Assembly: GCA_947650365.1 (NCBI GenBank)
Contig: CANTAL010000027.1
Coordinates: 992,001 to 1,056,000, forward strand
Source: Chamaelirium japonicum
Taxonomy: Eukaryota > Streptophyta > Magnoliopsida > Liliales > Melanthiaceae
Length of the DNA: 64,000 nt
Direction of reading: 5' to 3'
The translations under genes were made by a program, and so were the position numbers. Below the pieces are notes generated by a model. The model searched no databases, was not told the DNA's origin, and saw only the letters and a program-made list of their open reading frames with translations. The stretch's first letter is position 1. Each line of letters begins with the position of its first letter. Below, in pieces: positions 53,593 through 64,000 of this stretch.

Positions 53593-55109
53593 GTGCGAAT
53601 AAATTAAAATGGATCGTACGAATGAATTAGAATGGATCGTATGAATGATTTAGAATGGATTGTGCAAATGAATTAGAATGGATCGTACGAATGAATTAGA
53701 ATGGAAACATTCGTGCGAATGAATTAGAATGGATCGTACGAATGAGTAAGAATAGATCGTACGAATGAAATAGAATGGATCGTACGAATAAATTAGAATG
53801 GATCGTGCTAATGAATTAGAATGGATCGTACGAATGAATTAGAATAGATTGTGCGAATGAATTAGAATTGATCGTACGAATGAATTAGAATGGATCGTAT
53901 GAATAAATTAGAATTGATCGTGCAAATGAATTAGAATGGATCGTACGAATGAATTAGAATGGATACATTCGTGCGAATGAATTAGAATGGATCGTACGAA
54001 TGAGTAAGAAAGGATCGTACGAATGAAATAGAATGGATCGTACGAATGAATTAGAATGGATCGTGCTAATGAATTAGAATGGATCGTACGAATGAATAAG
54101 AATAGATTGTGCGAATGTATTAGAATGGATCGTACGAATGAATTAGAATGGATACATTCGTGCGAAAGAATTAGAATGGATGTATGAATGAATTAGAAAT
54201 GATCGTATGAATGAATTAGAATAGATCGTGCGAATGAATTAGAATGGATCGTACGAATGAATTAGAATGGATCGTATGAATGAATTAGAATGGATCGTGC
54301 GAATGAATTAGAATGGAACGTACGAATGAATTAGAATGGATACATTCGTGCGAATGAATTAGAATGCATCGTACGAATGAGTAAGAATTGATCGTATGAA
54401 TGAAATAGAATGGATCGTACGAATGAATTAGAATGGATCGTGTTAATGAATTAGAATGGACCGTACAAATGAATTAGAATAGATTATGCGAATGAATTAG
54501 AATGGATCGTACGAATGAATTAGAATGGATACATTCGTGCGAATGAATTAGAATAGATCGTATGAATGAATTAGATTGGATCGTATGAATCAATTAGAAT
54601 GGATCGTACGTATGAATTAGAATGGATAAATTCATGGGAATGAATTAGAATGGATCGTACGAAGAAATTAGGTTGGATCGTATGAAGGAATTAGAATGGA
54701 TCGTACGAAGGAATTAGAATGGATCGTACGAATGAATTAGAATGAATACATTCGTGCGAATGAATTAGAATGGATCGTATGAATGAATAAGAATGAATCG
54801 TATGAATGAATTCGAATGGATCGTGCGAATGAATTAGAATCGACACATTCGTGCGAATGAATTAGAATAGATCATACGAAGGAATTAGGGTGGATCGTAC
54901 GAATGAATTAGAATGGATACATTCGTGCGAAAGAATTAGAATGGATTATAAAAATAAATTAGAATGGATCGTATGAATGAATTAGAATGGATCGTGCGAA
55001 TGAATTAGAATGGATCGTACGAATGAATTAGAATGGATCGTACGAATGAATTAGAATGGATCGTGCGAATGAATTAGAATGGATCGTACGAATAAATTAG
55101 AATGGATCG

Positions 55110-55760
55110 TACGAATAGATCGTACGAAGGAATTAGAATGAATTAGAATGGATAAATTCGTGTGAATGAATTAGAATGGATCGTATGAATGAAATAGAAT
55201 GGATCGTACGAATGAATTAGAATGGATCGTGCTAATGAATTAGAATGGATCGTACGAATGTATTAGAATAGATTGTGCGAATGAATTAGAATGGATCGTA
55301 CGAATGAATTAGAATGGATACATTCGTGCGAATGAATTAGAATCGATCATATGAATGAATTAGATTGGATCATATGAATGAATTAGAATGGATCGTACGT
55401 ATGAATTAGAATGGATACATTCATGGGAATGAATTAGAATGGATCGTACGAAGAAATTAGAATGGATCGTACGAAGGAATTAGAATAGGTCATACGAATG
55501 AATTAGAATGGATACATTCGTGCAAAAGAATTAGAATGGATTGTATGAATGAATTAGAATGGATCGTACAAATGAATTAGAATGGATCGTGCTAATGAAT
55601 TAGAATGCATCGTATGAATGTATTAGAATAGATTATTCGAATGAATTAGAATGGATCGTACGAATGAATTAGAATGGATACATTCGTGCGAATGAATTAG
55701 AATAGATCATATGAATGAATTAGATTGGGTCGTATGAATGAATTAGATTGGATCGTACGT
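55110..55760 (+). repeat. Spacer between the two 9.3-kb copies with a 360-bp step
   Basis: This interval belongs to neither 9.3-kb copy. It resembles 38,690-39,180 and repeats the rare GTATTAGAATAG core at 55,260 and 55,620, a step of 360 bp (twelve 23-mers plus three 28-mers). Confidence 0.65.
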
Positions 55761-57706
55761 ATGAATTAGAATGGATACATTCATGGGAATGAATTACAAT
55801 GGATCGTACGAAGAAATTAGAATGGATCGTACAAAGGAATTAGAATGGATCGTACGAAGGAATTAGAATGGATCGTACGAATGAATTAGAATGGATCGTA
55901 CAAATGAATTAGAATGGATCATGCGAATGAATTAGAATGGATCGTACGAATGAATTAGAATCGATTGTGCGAATGAATTAGAATCGATCGTACGAATGAA
56001 TTAGAATGGATACATTCGTGCGAATGAATTAGAATGGATCGTATGAATGAATTAGAATGGATCGTATGAATGAATTCGAATGGATCGGACGAATGAATTC
56101 GAATGGATACATTCGTGCGAATGAATTAGAATGGATCATACGAAGGAATTAGGGTGGATCGTACGAATGAATTAGAATGGATACATTTGTGCGAAAGAAT
56201 TAGAATGGATTGTACGAATGAATTAGAATGGATCGTGTGAATGAATTAGAATGGATCGTGTGAATGAATTAGAATGGATCGTGTGAATGAATTAGAATGG
56301 ATCGTGCGAATGAATTAGAATGGATCGTATGAATGAATTAGAATGGATCGTGCGAATGAATTAGAATGGATCATATGAATGAATTAGAATTGATCGTGCG
56401 AATGAATTAGAATGGATCGTATGAATGAATTAGAATGGATACATTCGTGCGAATGAATTAGAATGGATCGTACGAATGAGTAAGAATGGATCGTACAAAT
56501 GAAATAGAATGGATCGTACGAATGAATTAGAATGGATCGTACGAATTAATTAGATTGGATCGTGCGAATGAATTAGAATGGATCGTACGAATGAATTAGA
56601 ATGGATACATTCATGTGAATGAATTATAATTGATCGTATGAATGAATTTGAATGGATCGTATGAATGAATTCGAATAGATCGTACGAATGAATTAGAATG
56701 GATACATTCGTGCGAAAGAATTAGAATGGATTGTATGAATGAATTAGAATGGATCGTATGAATGAATTAGAATGGATCGTGCGAATGAATTAGAATACAT
56801 CGTACAAATGAATTAGAATGGATCGTATGAATGAATTAGATTGGATCGTGCGAATGAATTAGAATGGATCGTACGAATGAATTAGAATGGATTCATTCGT
56901 GCGAATGAATTAGAATAGATCGTACGAATGAGTAAGAATGGATCGTACGAATGAAATAGAATCGATCGTGCGAATGAATTAGAATGGATCGTGATAATGA
57001 ATTAGAATGGATCGTACGAATGAATTAGAATAGATTGCGCGAATGAATTAGAATGGATCGTACGAATGAATTAGAATGGATACATTCGTGCGAATGAATT
57101 AGAATGGATCTTATGAATGAATTAGATTGGATCGTATGAATGAATTTGAATGGATCGTACGTATGAATTAAAATGGATACATTCACGGGAATTAATTAGA
57201 ATGGATCGTACGAAGGAATTAGAATGGATCATACAAATGAAATAGAATGGATCGTATGAAGGAATTAGAATGGATCGTACGAAGGAATTAGAACGGATCA
57301 TACGAATGAATTAGAATGGATACATTCGTGCAAAATACTTAGAATGGATTGTATGAATGAATTAGAATGGATCGTGCAAATGAATTAGAATAGATAGTGC
57401 GAATAAATTAGAATGGATCGTACGAATGAATTAGAATAGATTGTGTGAACGAATTAGAATGGATCATATGAATGAATTAGAATGGATACATTTATACGAA
57501 TGAATTAGAATGGATTGTATGAATGAATTAGAATGGATCATATGAATGAATTCGAATGGACCGTACGAACGAATTAGAATGGATACATTCGTGTGAATGA
57601 ATTAGAATGGATCATACGAAGGAATTAGGGTAGATCGTACGAATGAATTAGATTGGATACATTCGTGCAAAAGAATTAGAATGGATTGTATGAATAAATT
57701 AGAATA

Positions 57707-57723
57707 GATCGTTGACTAAATTA
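57707..57723 (+). repeat. Degenerate deletion scar GATCGTTGACTAAATT
   Basis: The monomer here is disrupted and the interval to the next GTACG is 24 bp shorter than in copy 1 (48,391-48,441), that is one monomer plus one base. TTGACT is not seen elsewhere in the array. This is a private event in copy 2 of the 9.3-kb duplication. Confidence 0.75.
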
Positions 57724-59544
57724 GAATGGATCGTACGAATGAATTAGAATGGATCGTATGAATGAATTAGAATGGATCGTGCGAATGAGTTAGAATAGAT
57801 CGTACGAATGAATTAGAATAGATACATTCGTGCGAATAAATTAGAAAGGATCGTACGAATGAGTAAGAATGGATCGTACGAATGAAATAGAATGGATCGT
57901 ACGAATGAATTTGAATGGATCGTGCTAATGAATTAGAATGGATCGTATGAATAAATTAGAATAGATTGTGCGAACGAATTAGAATGGATTGTACGAATGT
58001 ATTATAATGGATCGTATGAATGAATTAGAATGGATCGTGCGAATGAATTAGAATGGATCATACGAATGAATTAGAATGGATCATACGAAGGAATTAGGGT
58101 GGATCGTACGAATGAATTAGAATGGATACATTCGTGCGAATGAATTAGAATGGATCGTATGAATGAATTAGAATGGATCATGTGAATGAATTAGAATGGA
58201 TCGTACGAATGAATTAGAATGGTTCGTATAAATGAATTGGAATGGATCGTGCGAATAAATTAGAATGGATCGTACGAATGAATTAGAATGGATATATTCG
58301 CACGAATGAATTAGAATGGATCGTACGAATGAGTAAGAAAGGATCGTACGAATGAAATAGAATGAATCATACGAATGAATTAGAATAGATCGTGCTAATG
58401 AATTAGAATGGATCGTACGAATGAATTAGACTAGATTGTGCGAATGAATTAGAATGGATCGTACGAATGAATTAGAATGGATCGTATGAATGAATTAGAT
58501 TGGATCATATGAATGAATTAGAATAGATCGTACGTATGAATTAGAATGGATACATTCATGGGAATGAATTAGAATGGATCGTACGAAGGTATTAGAATGG
58601 ATCATACGAATGAAATAGAATGGATCGTATGAAGGAATTAGAAAGGATCGTACGAAGGAATTAGAATGGATCGTACGAAGGAATTAGAATGGATCGTACG
58701 AATGAATTAGAATGGATACATTCGTGCAAAAGAATAAGAATGGATTGTATGAATGAATTAGAATGGATCGTGCAAATTAATTAGAATGCATCATGCGAAT
58801 GAATTAGAATGGATCGTACGAATGAATTAGAATAGATTGTGCGAATGAATTAAAATGGATCGTACGAATGAATTAGAATGGATACATTCGTGCGAATGAA
58901 TTAGAATGGATCGTATGAATGAATTAGAATGGATCGTATGAATGAATTTGAATGGATCGTACGAATGAATTAGAATGGATACATTCATGCGAATGAATTA
59001 GAATGGATCATACGAAGGAATTAGGATGGATCGTACGAAAGAATTAGAATGGATACATTCGTGCGAAAGAATTCGAATGGATTTTATGAATGAATTAGAA
59101 TGGATCGTGCGAATGAATTAGAATGGATCATGCGAATGAATTAGAATAGATTGTGCGAATGAATTAGAATGGATCGTGCTAATGAATTAGAATGGATCGT
59201 ACGAATGAATTAGAATTAGAATGGATCGTACGAATGAGTAAGAATGGATCGTACGAATGAATTAGAATGGATCGTGCTAATGAATTAGAATAGATCGTAC
59301 AAATGAATTAGAATAGATTGTGCGAATGAATTAGAATGGATCGTACGAATGAATTAGAATGGATTGTATGAATGAATTAGAATGGATCGTACAAATGAAT
59401 TAGAATGGATTATACGAAAGAATTAGGGTGGATCATACGAATGAATTAGAATGGATCGTACGAATGAATTAGAATAGATTGTGCGAATGAATTAGAATGG
59501 ATCGTACGAATGAATTAGAATGGATACATTCGTGCGAAGGAATT

Positions 59545-59560
59545 AGAATGGATCCATTCT
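59545..59560. repeat. 16-bp palindrome with GGATCC at left junction of block D1
   Basis: This is an exact duplicate of 50,230-50,245. Confidence 0.92.
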
Positions 59561-60263
59561 TATTCTAATTCATTCGCACAATCTATTCTAATTCATTCAA
59601 ATTCATTAGCACAATCCATTCTAATTCATTCGGACGATCCATTCTATTTCATTCGTACGATCCATTCTTACTCATTCGTACGATCTATTATAATTCATTC
59701 GCACGAATGTATCCATTCTAATTCATTCGTACGATCCATTCTAATTCATTCGCACGATCAATTCTAATTCATTCATACGATCCATTCTAATTCATTCGTA
59801 CGATCTATTCTAATTCATTCGCACGATCCATTCTATTTCATTCATACAATCCATTCTAATTCATTCATACAATTCATTCTAATTCTTTCGTACGAATGTA
59901 TCCATTCTAATTCATTCGTACGATCCACCCTAATTCCTTCGTTTGATCTATTATAATTCATTCGCACGAATGTATCCATTCTAATTCATTCGTACGATCC
60001 ATTCGAATTCATTCATACGATCCATTCTAATTCATTCATATGATCCATTCTAATTCATTCGCACGAATATTTCCATTCTAATTCATTCGTACGATCCATT
60101 CTAATTCATTCGCACAATCTATTCTAATCCATTCGTACGATCCATTCTAATTCATTCGCACGATCCATTCTAATTCATTTGCAAGATCCTTTGTAATTAA
60201 TTCATACAATCCATTCTAATTCTTTCGCACGAATGTATCGATTCTAATTCATTCGCACAATCT
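59553..60263 (-). repeat. Inverted satellite block D1 (duplicate of C1)
   Basis: Same order as C1, ending at TCTAGA (60,261-60,266), but one 23-bp monomer longer: near 60,075-60,125 there is an extra inverted monomer after a mutated long linker (GAATATTTCC). This changes the offset from 9,315 to 9,338. Confidence 0.92.
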
Positions 60264-60663
60264 AGAATTTATTAGAATGGATTGTATGAATGAAATAGAA
60301 TGGATCATACGAATGAATTTGAATGGATTGTATGAATGAATTAGAATAGATCGTGCTAATGAATTAGAATGGATCGTACGAATGAATTAGAATAGATTGT
60401 GCGAATGAATTAGAATGGATCGTACGAATGAATTAGAATGGATACATTCGTGCGAATGAATTAGAATGGATCATATGAATGAATTAGAATGGATCGTGCA
60501 AATGAATTAGAATGGATAGTGCAAATGAATTAGAATAGATCGTACGAATAAATTAGAACGGATCGTGCGAATGAATTAGAATGGATTCATTCCCATGGAT
60601 ATATTCGTGCGAATGAATTAGAATGGATCGTATGAATGAATTAGAATAGATCGTACATATGGA

Positions 60664-60758
60664 TCCATTCTAATCCATTCGTACGATCCATTCTAATTCA
60701 TTCCCATGATTGTATCCAGTATAATTCATACGTACGATCCATTCTAATTCATTCATAC
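60664..60758 (-). repeat. Inverted satellite block D2 (duplicate of C2)
   Basis: Partner of 51,326-51,420 at an offset of 9,338, with a few base differences (TAATCCATTC, CAGTATAATTC). Confidence 0.87.
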
Positions 60759-63649
60759 GAATGGATCGTACGAATGAATTAAAATGGATCGTATGAATGA
60801 ATTAGAATGGATCGTGCGAATGAATTAGAATGGATCGTACGAATGAATTAGAATGGATCGTGCGAATGAATTAGAATGGATACATTCTTGCGAATAAATT
60901 AGAATGGATCGTATGAATGAATTAGATTGGATCGTATGAATGAATTAGAATGGATCGTACGTATGAATTAGAATAGATTGTGCGAATGAATTAGAATGGA
61001 TCGTACGAGTGAATTAGAATGGATACATTCGTGCGAATGAATTAGAATAGATTGTACGAATGAATTAGAATAGATCATATGAATGAATTCGAATGGATCG
61101 TACGAATGAATTAGAATGGATACATTCGTACGAATGAATTAGAATGGATCATATGAAGGAATTAGGGTGGATCGTATGAATGAATTAGAATGGATACATT
61201 CGTGCGAAAGAATTAGAATGGATTGTATGAATGATTTAGAATGGATCGTATGAATGAATTAGAATGAATCGTGCGAATGAATTAGAATGGATCATATGAA
61301 TGAATTAGAATGGATCGTGCGAATGGATTAGAATGGATCGTACGAATGAGTAAGAATGGATCGTACGAATAAAATAGAATGGATCGTACGAATGAATTAG
61401 AATGGATCGTGCTAATGAATTAGAATGGATCGTACGAATGAATTAGTATAGATTATGCGAATGAATACATTCGTGCGAATGAATTAGAATGGATCGTATG
61501 AATGAATTAGAATGGATCATATGAATGAATTAGAATGGATCGTATGAATAAATTCGAATGGATTGTACGAATGAATTAGAATGAATACATTCGTGCGAAT
61601 GAATTAGAATGGATCGTACGAATGAAATTGAATGTATTCATTCTAATTCTAATTCATTCATAGAATGGATCGTACGAAGGAATTAGAATGGATCATACGA
61701 ATGTATTAGAATGGATAGTACGAATGAATTAAAATGGATACATTCGTGCGAATGAATTATAATGGATCGTATGAATGAGTAAGAATGGATCGTACGAATG
61801 AAATAGAATGGATCGTACGAATGAATTAGAATGGATCGTGCGAATGAATTAGATTGGATCGTGCGAATGAATTAGGATGGATTGTACGAATGAATTAGAA
61901 TGGATAGATTCATGCGAATGAATTAGAATGGATCGTATGAATGAATTAGAATGGATTGTATGAATAAATTCAAATGGATCGTACGAATGAATTAGAATAG
62001 ATCTTGCGAATAAATTAGAATGGATCGTACGAATGAATTAGAATGGATCGTATGAATGAATTAGAATGGATCGTGCGAATGAATTAGAATGGATCGTACG
62101 AATGAATTAGAATGGATACATTTGTGCGAATAAATAAAAATGGATCGTACGAATGAGTAAGAATAGATCGTTCGAATGAAATAGAATGGATCGTACGAAT
62201 AAATTAGAATGGATCGTGCTAATGAATTAGAATGGATCGTACGAATGAATTAGAATAGATTGTGCGAATGAATTAGAATGGATAGTACGAATGAATTAGA
62301 ATGGATCGTATGAATAAATTAGAATGGATCGTAAAAATGATCTAGAATGGATCGTACGAATGAATTAGAATGGATATATTCGTGCGAATGAATTAGAATG
62401 GATCGTACGAATGAGTAAGAAAGGATCATACGAATGAAATAGAATGGATCGTACGAATGAATTAGAATGGATCGTGCTAATGAATTAGAATGGATCGTAC
62501 GAATGAATTAGAATAGATTGTGCGAATGTATTAGAATCGATCGTACGAATGAATTAGAATGGATACATTCGTGCGAATTAATTAGAATGGATGTATGAAT
62601 GAATTAGAATGGATCGTATGAATGAAATAGAATAGATCGTACGAATGAATTAGAATGGATACATTCGTGCGAAAGAATTAGAAAGGATTGCATGAATGAA
62701 TTAGAATGGATCGTATGAATGAATTAGAATGGATCGTGCGAATGAATTAGAATGGATCGTACGAATGAATTAGAATGGATCGTATGAATGAATTAGAATG
62801 GATCGTGCGAATGAATAAGAATGGATCGTACGAATGAATTAGAATGGATCGTTTGAATGAATTAGAATGGATCGTGCGAATGAATTAGAATGGAACGTAC
62901 GAATGAATTAGAATGGTTACATTCGTGCGAATGAATTAGAATGGATCGTACGAATGAGTAAGAATGGATCGTATGAATGAAATAGAATGGATCGTATGAA
63001 TGAATTAGAATGGATCGTGCTAATGAATTAGAATGGACCGTACGAATTAATTAGAATAGATTGTGCGAATGAATTAGAATGGATCGTACGAATGAATTAG
63101 AATGGATACATTCGTGCGAATGAATTAGAATAGATCGTATGAATGAATTAGACTGGATCATATGAATGAATTAGAATGGATTGTACGTATGAATTAGAAT
63201 GGATAAATTCATGGGAATGAATTAGAATGGATCGTACGAAGAAATTAGAATGGATCGTATGAAGGAATTAGAATGCATCGTACGAAGGAATTAGAATGGA
63301 TCGTACGAATGAATTAGAATGAATACATTCATGCGAATGAATTAGAATGGATCGTATGAATGAATTAGAATGAATCGTATGAATGAATTCGAATGGATCG
63401 TACGAATGAATTAGAATGGATACATTCGTGCGAATGAATTAGAATAGATCATACGAAGGAATTAGGGTGGATCATACGAATGAATTAGAATGGATACATT
63501 CGTGCAAAAGAATTAGAATAGATTATATGAATGAATTAGAATGGATCGTATGAATGAATTAAAATGGATCGTGCGAATGAATTAGAATGGATCGTACGAA
63601 TGAATTAGAATGGATCGTACGAATGAATTAGAATGGATCGTGCCAATGA

Positions 63650-64000
63650 ATTAGAATGGATCGTACGAATGAATTAGAATGGATACATTCGTGCGAATGA
63701 ATTAGAATGGATCGTACGAATGAGTAAGAATGGATCGTACGAATGAATTAGAATGGATCGTATGAATGAATTAGAATGGATCGTACGAATGAATTAGAAT
63801 GTATCGTATGAATGAATTAGAATGGATCATGCAAATGAATTAGAATGGATCGTATGAATGAATTAATATGGATACATTCGTGCGAAAGAATTAGAATGGA
63901 TTGTATGAATTAATTACAAAAGATCTTGCAAATGAATTAGAATGGATCGTGCGAATGAATTAGAATGGATCGTACGAATGAATTAGAATAGATTGTGCGA
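63650..64000 (+). repeat. Array continues past the window
   Basis: Ordinary direct monomers. The order stops following the 9.3-kb copy. A TTAATATGG core near 63,864 is shared with 38,113. The array runs to the last base. Confidence 0.7.

Larger units (their letters stand above)
46400..55050 (+). repeat. 9.3-kb duplication, copy 1
   Basis: This segment aligns with 55,760-63,650. Anchors: ATTGGATCAT at 49,161 and 58,499; the GGATCC palindrome at 50,230 and 59,545; ATGGATCCAT at 51,321 and 60,659; ATAGAATGGA at 52,631 and 61,660; AAATTCATGGG near 54,633 and 63,210. Between 47,419 and 52,631 the offset changes are fully explained by identified gains and losses. Copy 1 alone has the 47.6-kb 69-bp duplication, the 7-bp deletion at 47,935 and the 618-bp step near 53 kb. 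Confidence 0.85.
55760..63650 (+). repeat. 9.3-kb duplication, copy 2
   Basis: This is the partner of 46,400-55,050, with all three kinds of inverted segment. It lacks about 309 bp present in copy 1 near 52.0-52.3 kb and lacks the 618-bp duplication. It has about 166 bp extra near 62.6-62.8 kb. After about 63,650 the monomer order no longer follows copy 1. Confidence 0.85.
1..64000 (+). repeat. Satellite DNA array of 23/28-bp monomers filling the whole window
   Basis: Every stretch of the window can be read as head-to-tail copies of one short monomer with a GAATGAATTAGAATGG core and a 7-bp or 12-bp linker. I found no interval of unrelated sequence, no coding potential beyond what the repeat itself creates, and no tRNA, rRNA or transposon. 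The array runs off both ends of the window, so its true size is unknown. On the + strand the monomer is purine-rich (15 of 23 bases) with G well above C; this asymmetry flips only in the inverted blocks. Such long gene-free arrays are typical of eukaryotic constitutive heterochromatin. I do not recognise the family and cannot name the organism. Confidence 0.97.

Noticed and set aside
1-64000. CRISPR array
   Set aside because: The repeats are short and regular, but there are no unique spacers, no leader and no cas genes. Variation is by point mutation and higher-order order, as in a satellite.
1-64000. Human-type satellite II/III
   Set aside because: Only the GAATG motif is shared. The 23-bp core plus CpG linker, the 28-bp form and the higher-order organisation do not match those satellites as I know them.
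1-64000. Telomeric repeat or rDNA spacer
   Set aside because: No TTAGGG, TTTAGGG or TTAGG runs and no rRNA gene sequence were seen in the window. A subtelomeric position cannot be excluded but is not shown.

Overview
The whole 64 kb window is one uninterrupted satellite DNA array. I found no gene, RNA gene, transposon body or unique-sequence island. This points to a eukaryotic nuclear genome, in constitutive heterochromatin (pericentromeric, centromeric or subtelomeric). The species cannot be told from the sequence. The basic monomer is 23 bp: a 16-bp core GAATGAATTAGAATGG followed by a 7-bp linker ATCGTAC. It is about 35% GC and purine-rich on the + strand. A second, 28-bp monomer carries five extra bases (ACATT) in the linker, giving ATACATTCGTGC. 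Most frequent monomer variants differ at the two CpG dinucleotides by C-to-T or G-to-A transitions, which suggests cytosine methylation.

The monomers are arranged in layers. Named variants (core GAGTAAGAATGG, core GAAATAGAATGG, linker followed by CTAATG, linker AGATTGTGC, GAATTCG, AGGGTGG, CATGGG) recur in a loosely fixed order as higher-order repeats of about 1.2-1.9 kb. These are packed into larger tandem duplications. Two copies of a ~13.35-kb unit fill about 340-27,040. Two copies of a ~4.9-kb unit fill 27,070-36,775 and derive from the right part of the 13.35-kb unit. The stretch 36,775-41,440 is more shuffled. Two copies of a ~4.0-4.3-kb unit fill 41,440-49,670. A ~9.3-kb duplication pairs 46,400-55,050 with 55,760-63,650.

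Blocks of the same satellite lie in inverted orientation at 12.22-12.81, 13.06-13.42, 25.57-26.16, 26.42-26.77, 50.24-50.93, 51.33-51.42, 59.55-60.26 and 60.66-60.76 kb. The blocks occur in pairs exactly one large unit apart, so each inversion happened before the large duplication that copied it. Several junctions are short perfect palindromes.

Length differences between duplicated copies are mostly whole numbers of monomers (23, 46, 69, 74, 166 bp), with a few off-register scars (36, 10, 7 and 1 bp). This fits unequal exchange locked to the monomer register. No protein or RNA function can be assigned. The longest open frames are by-products of the repeat. The interest lies in the repeat family and its visible duplication history.
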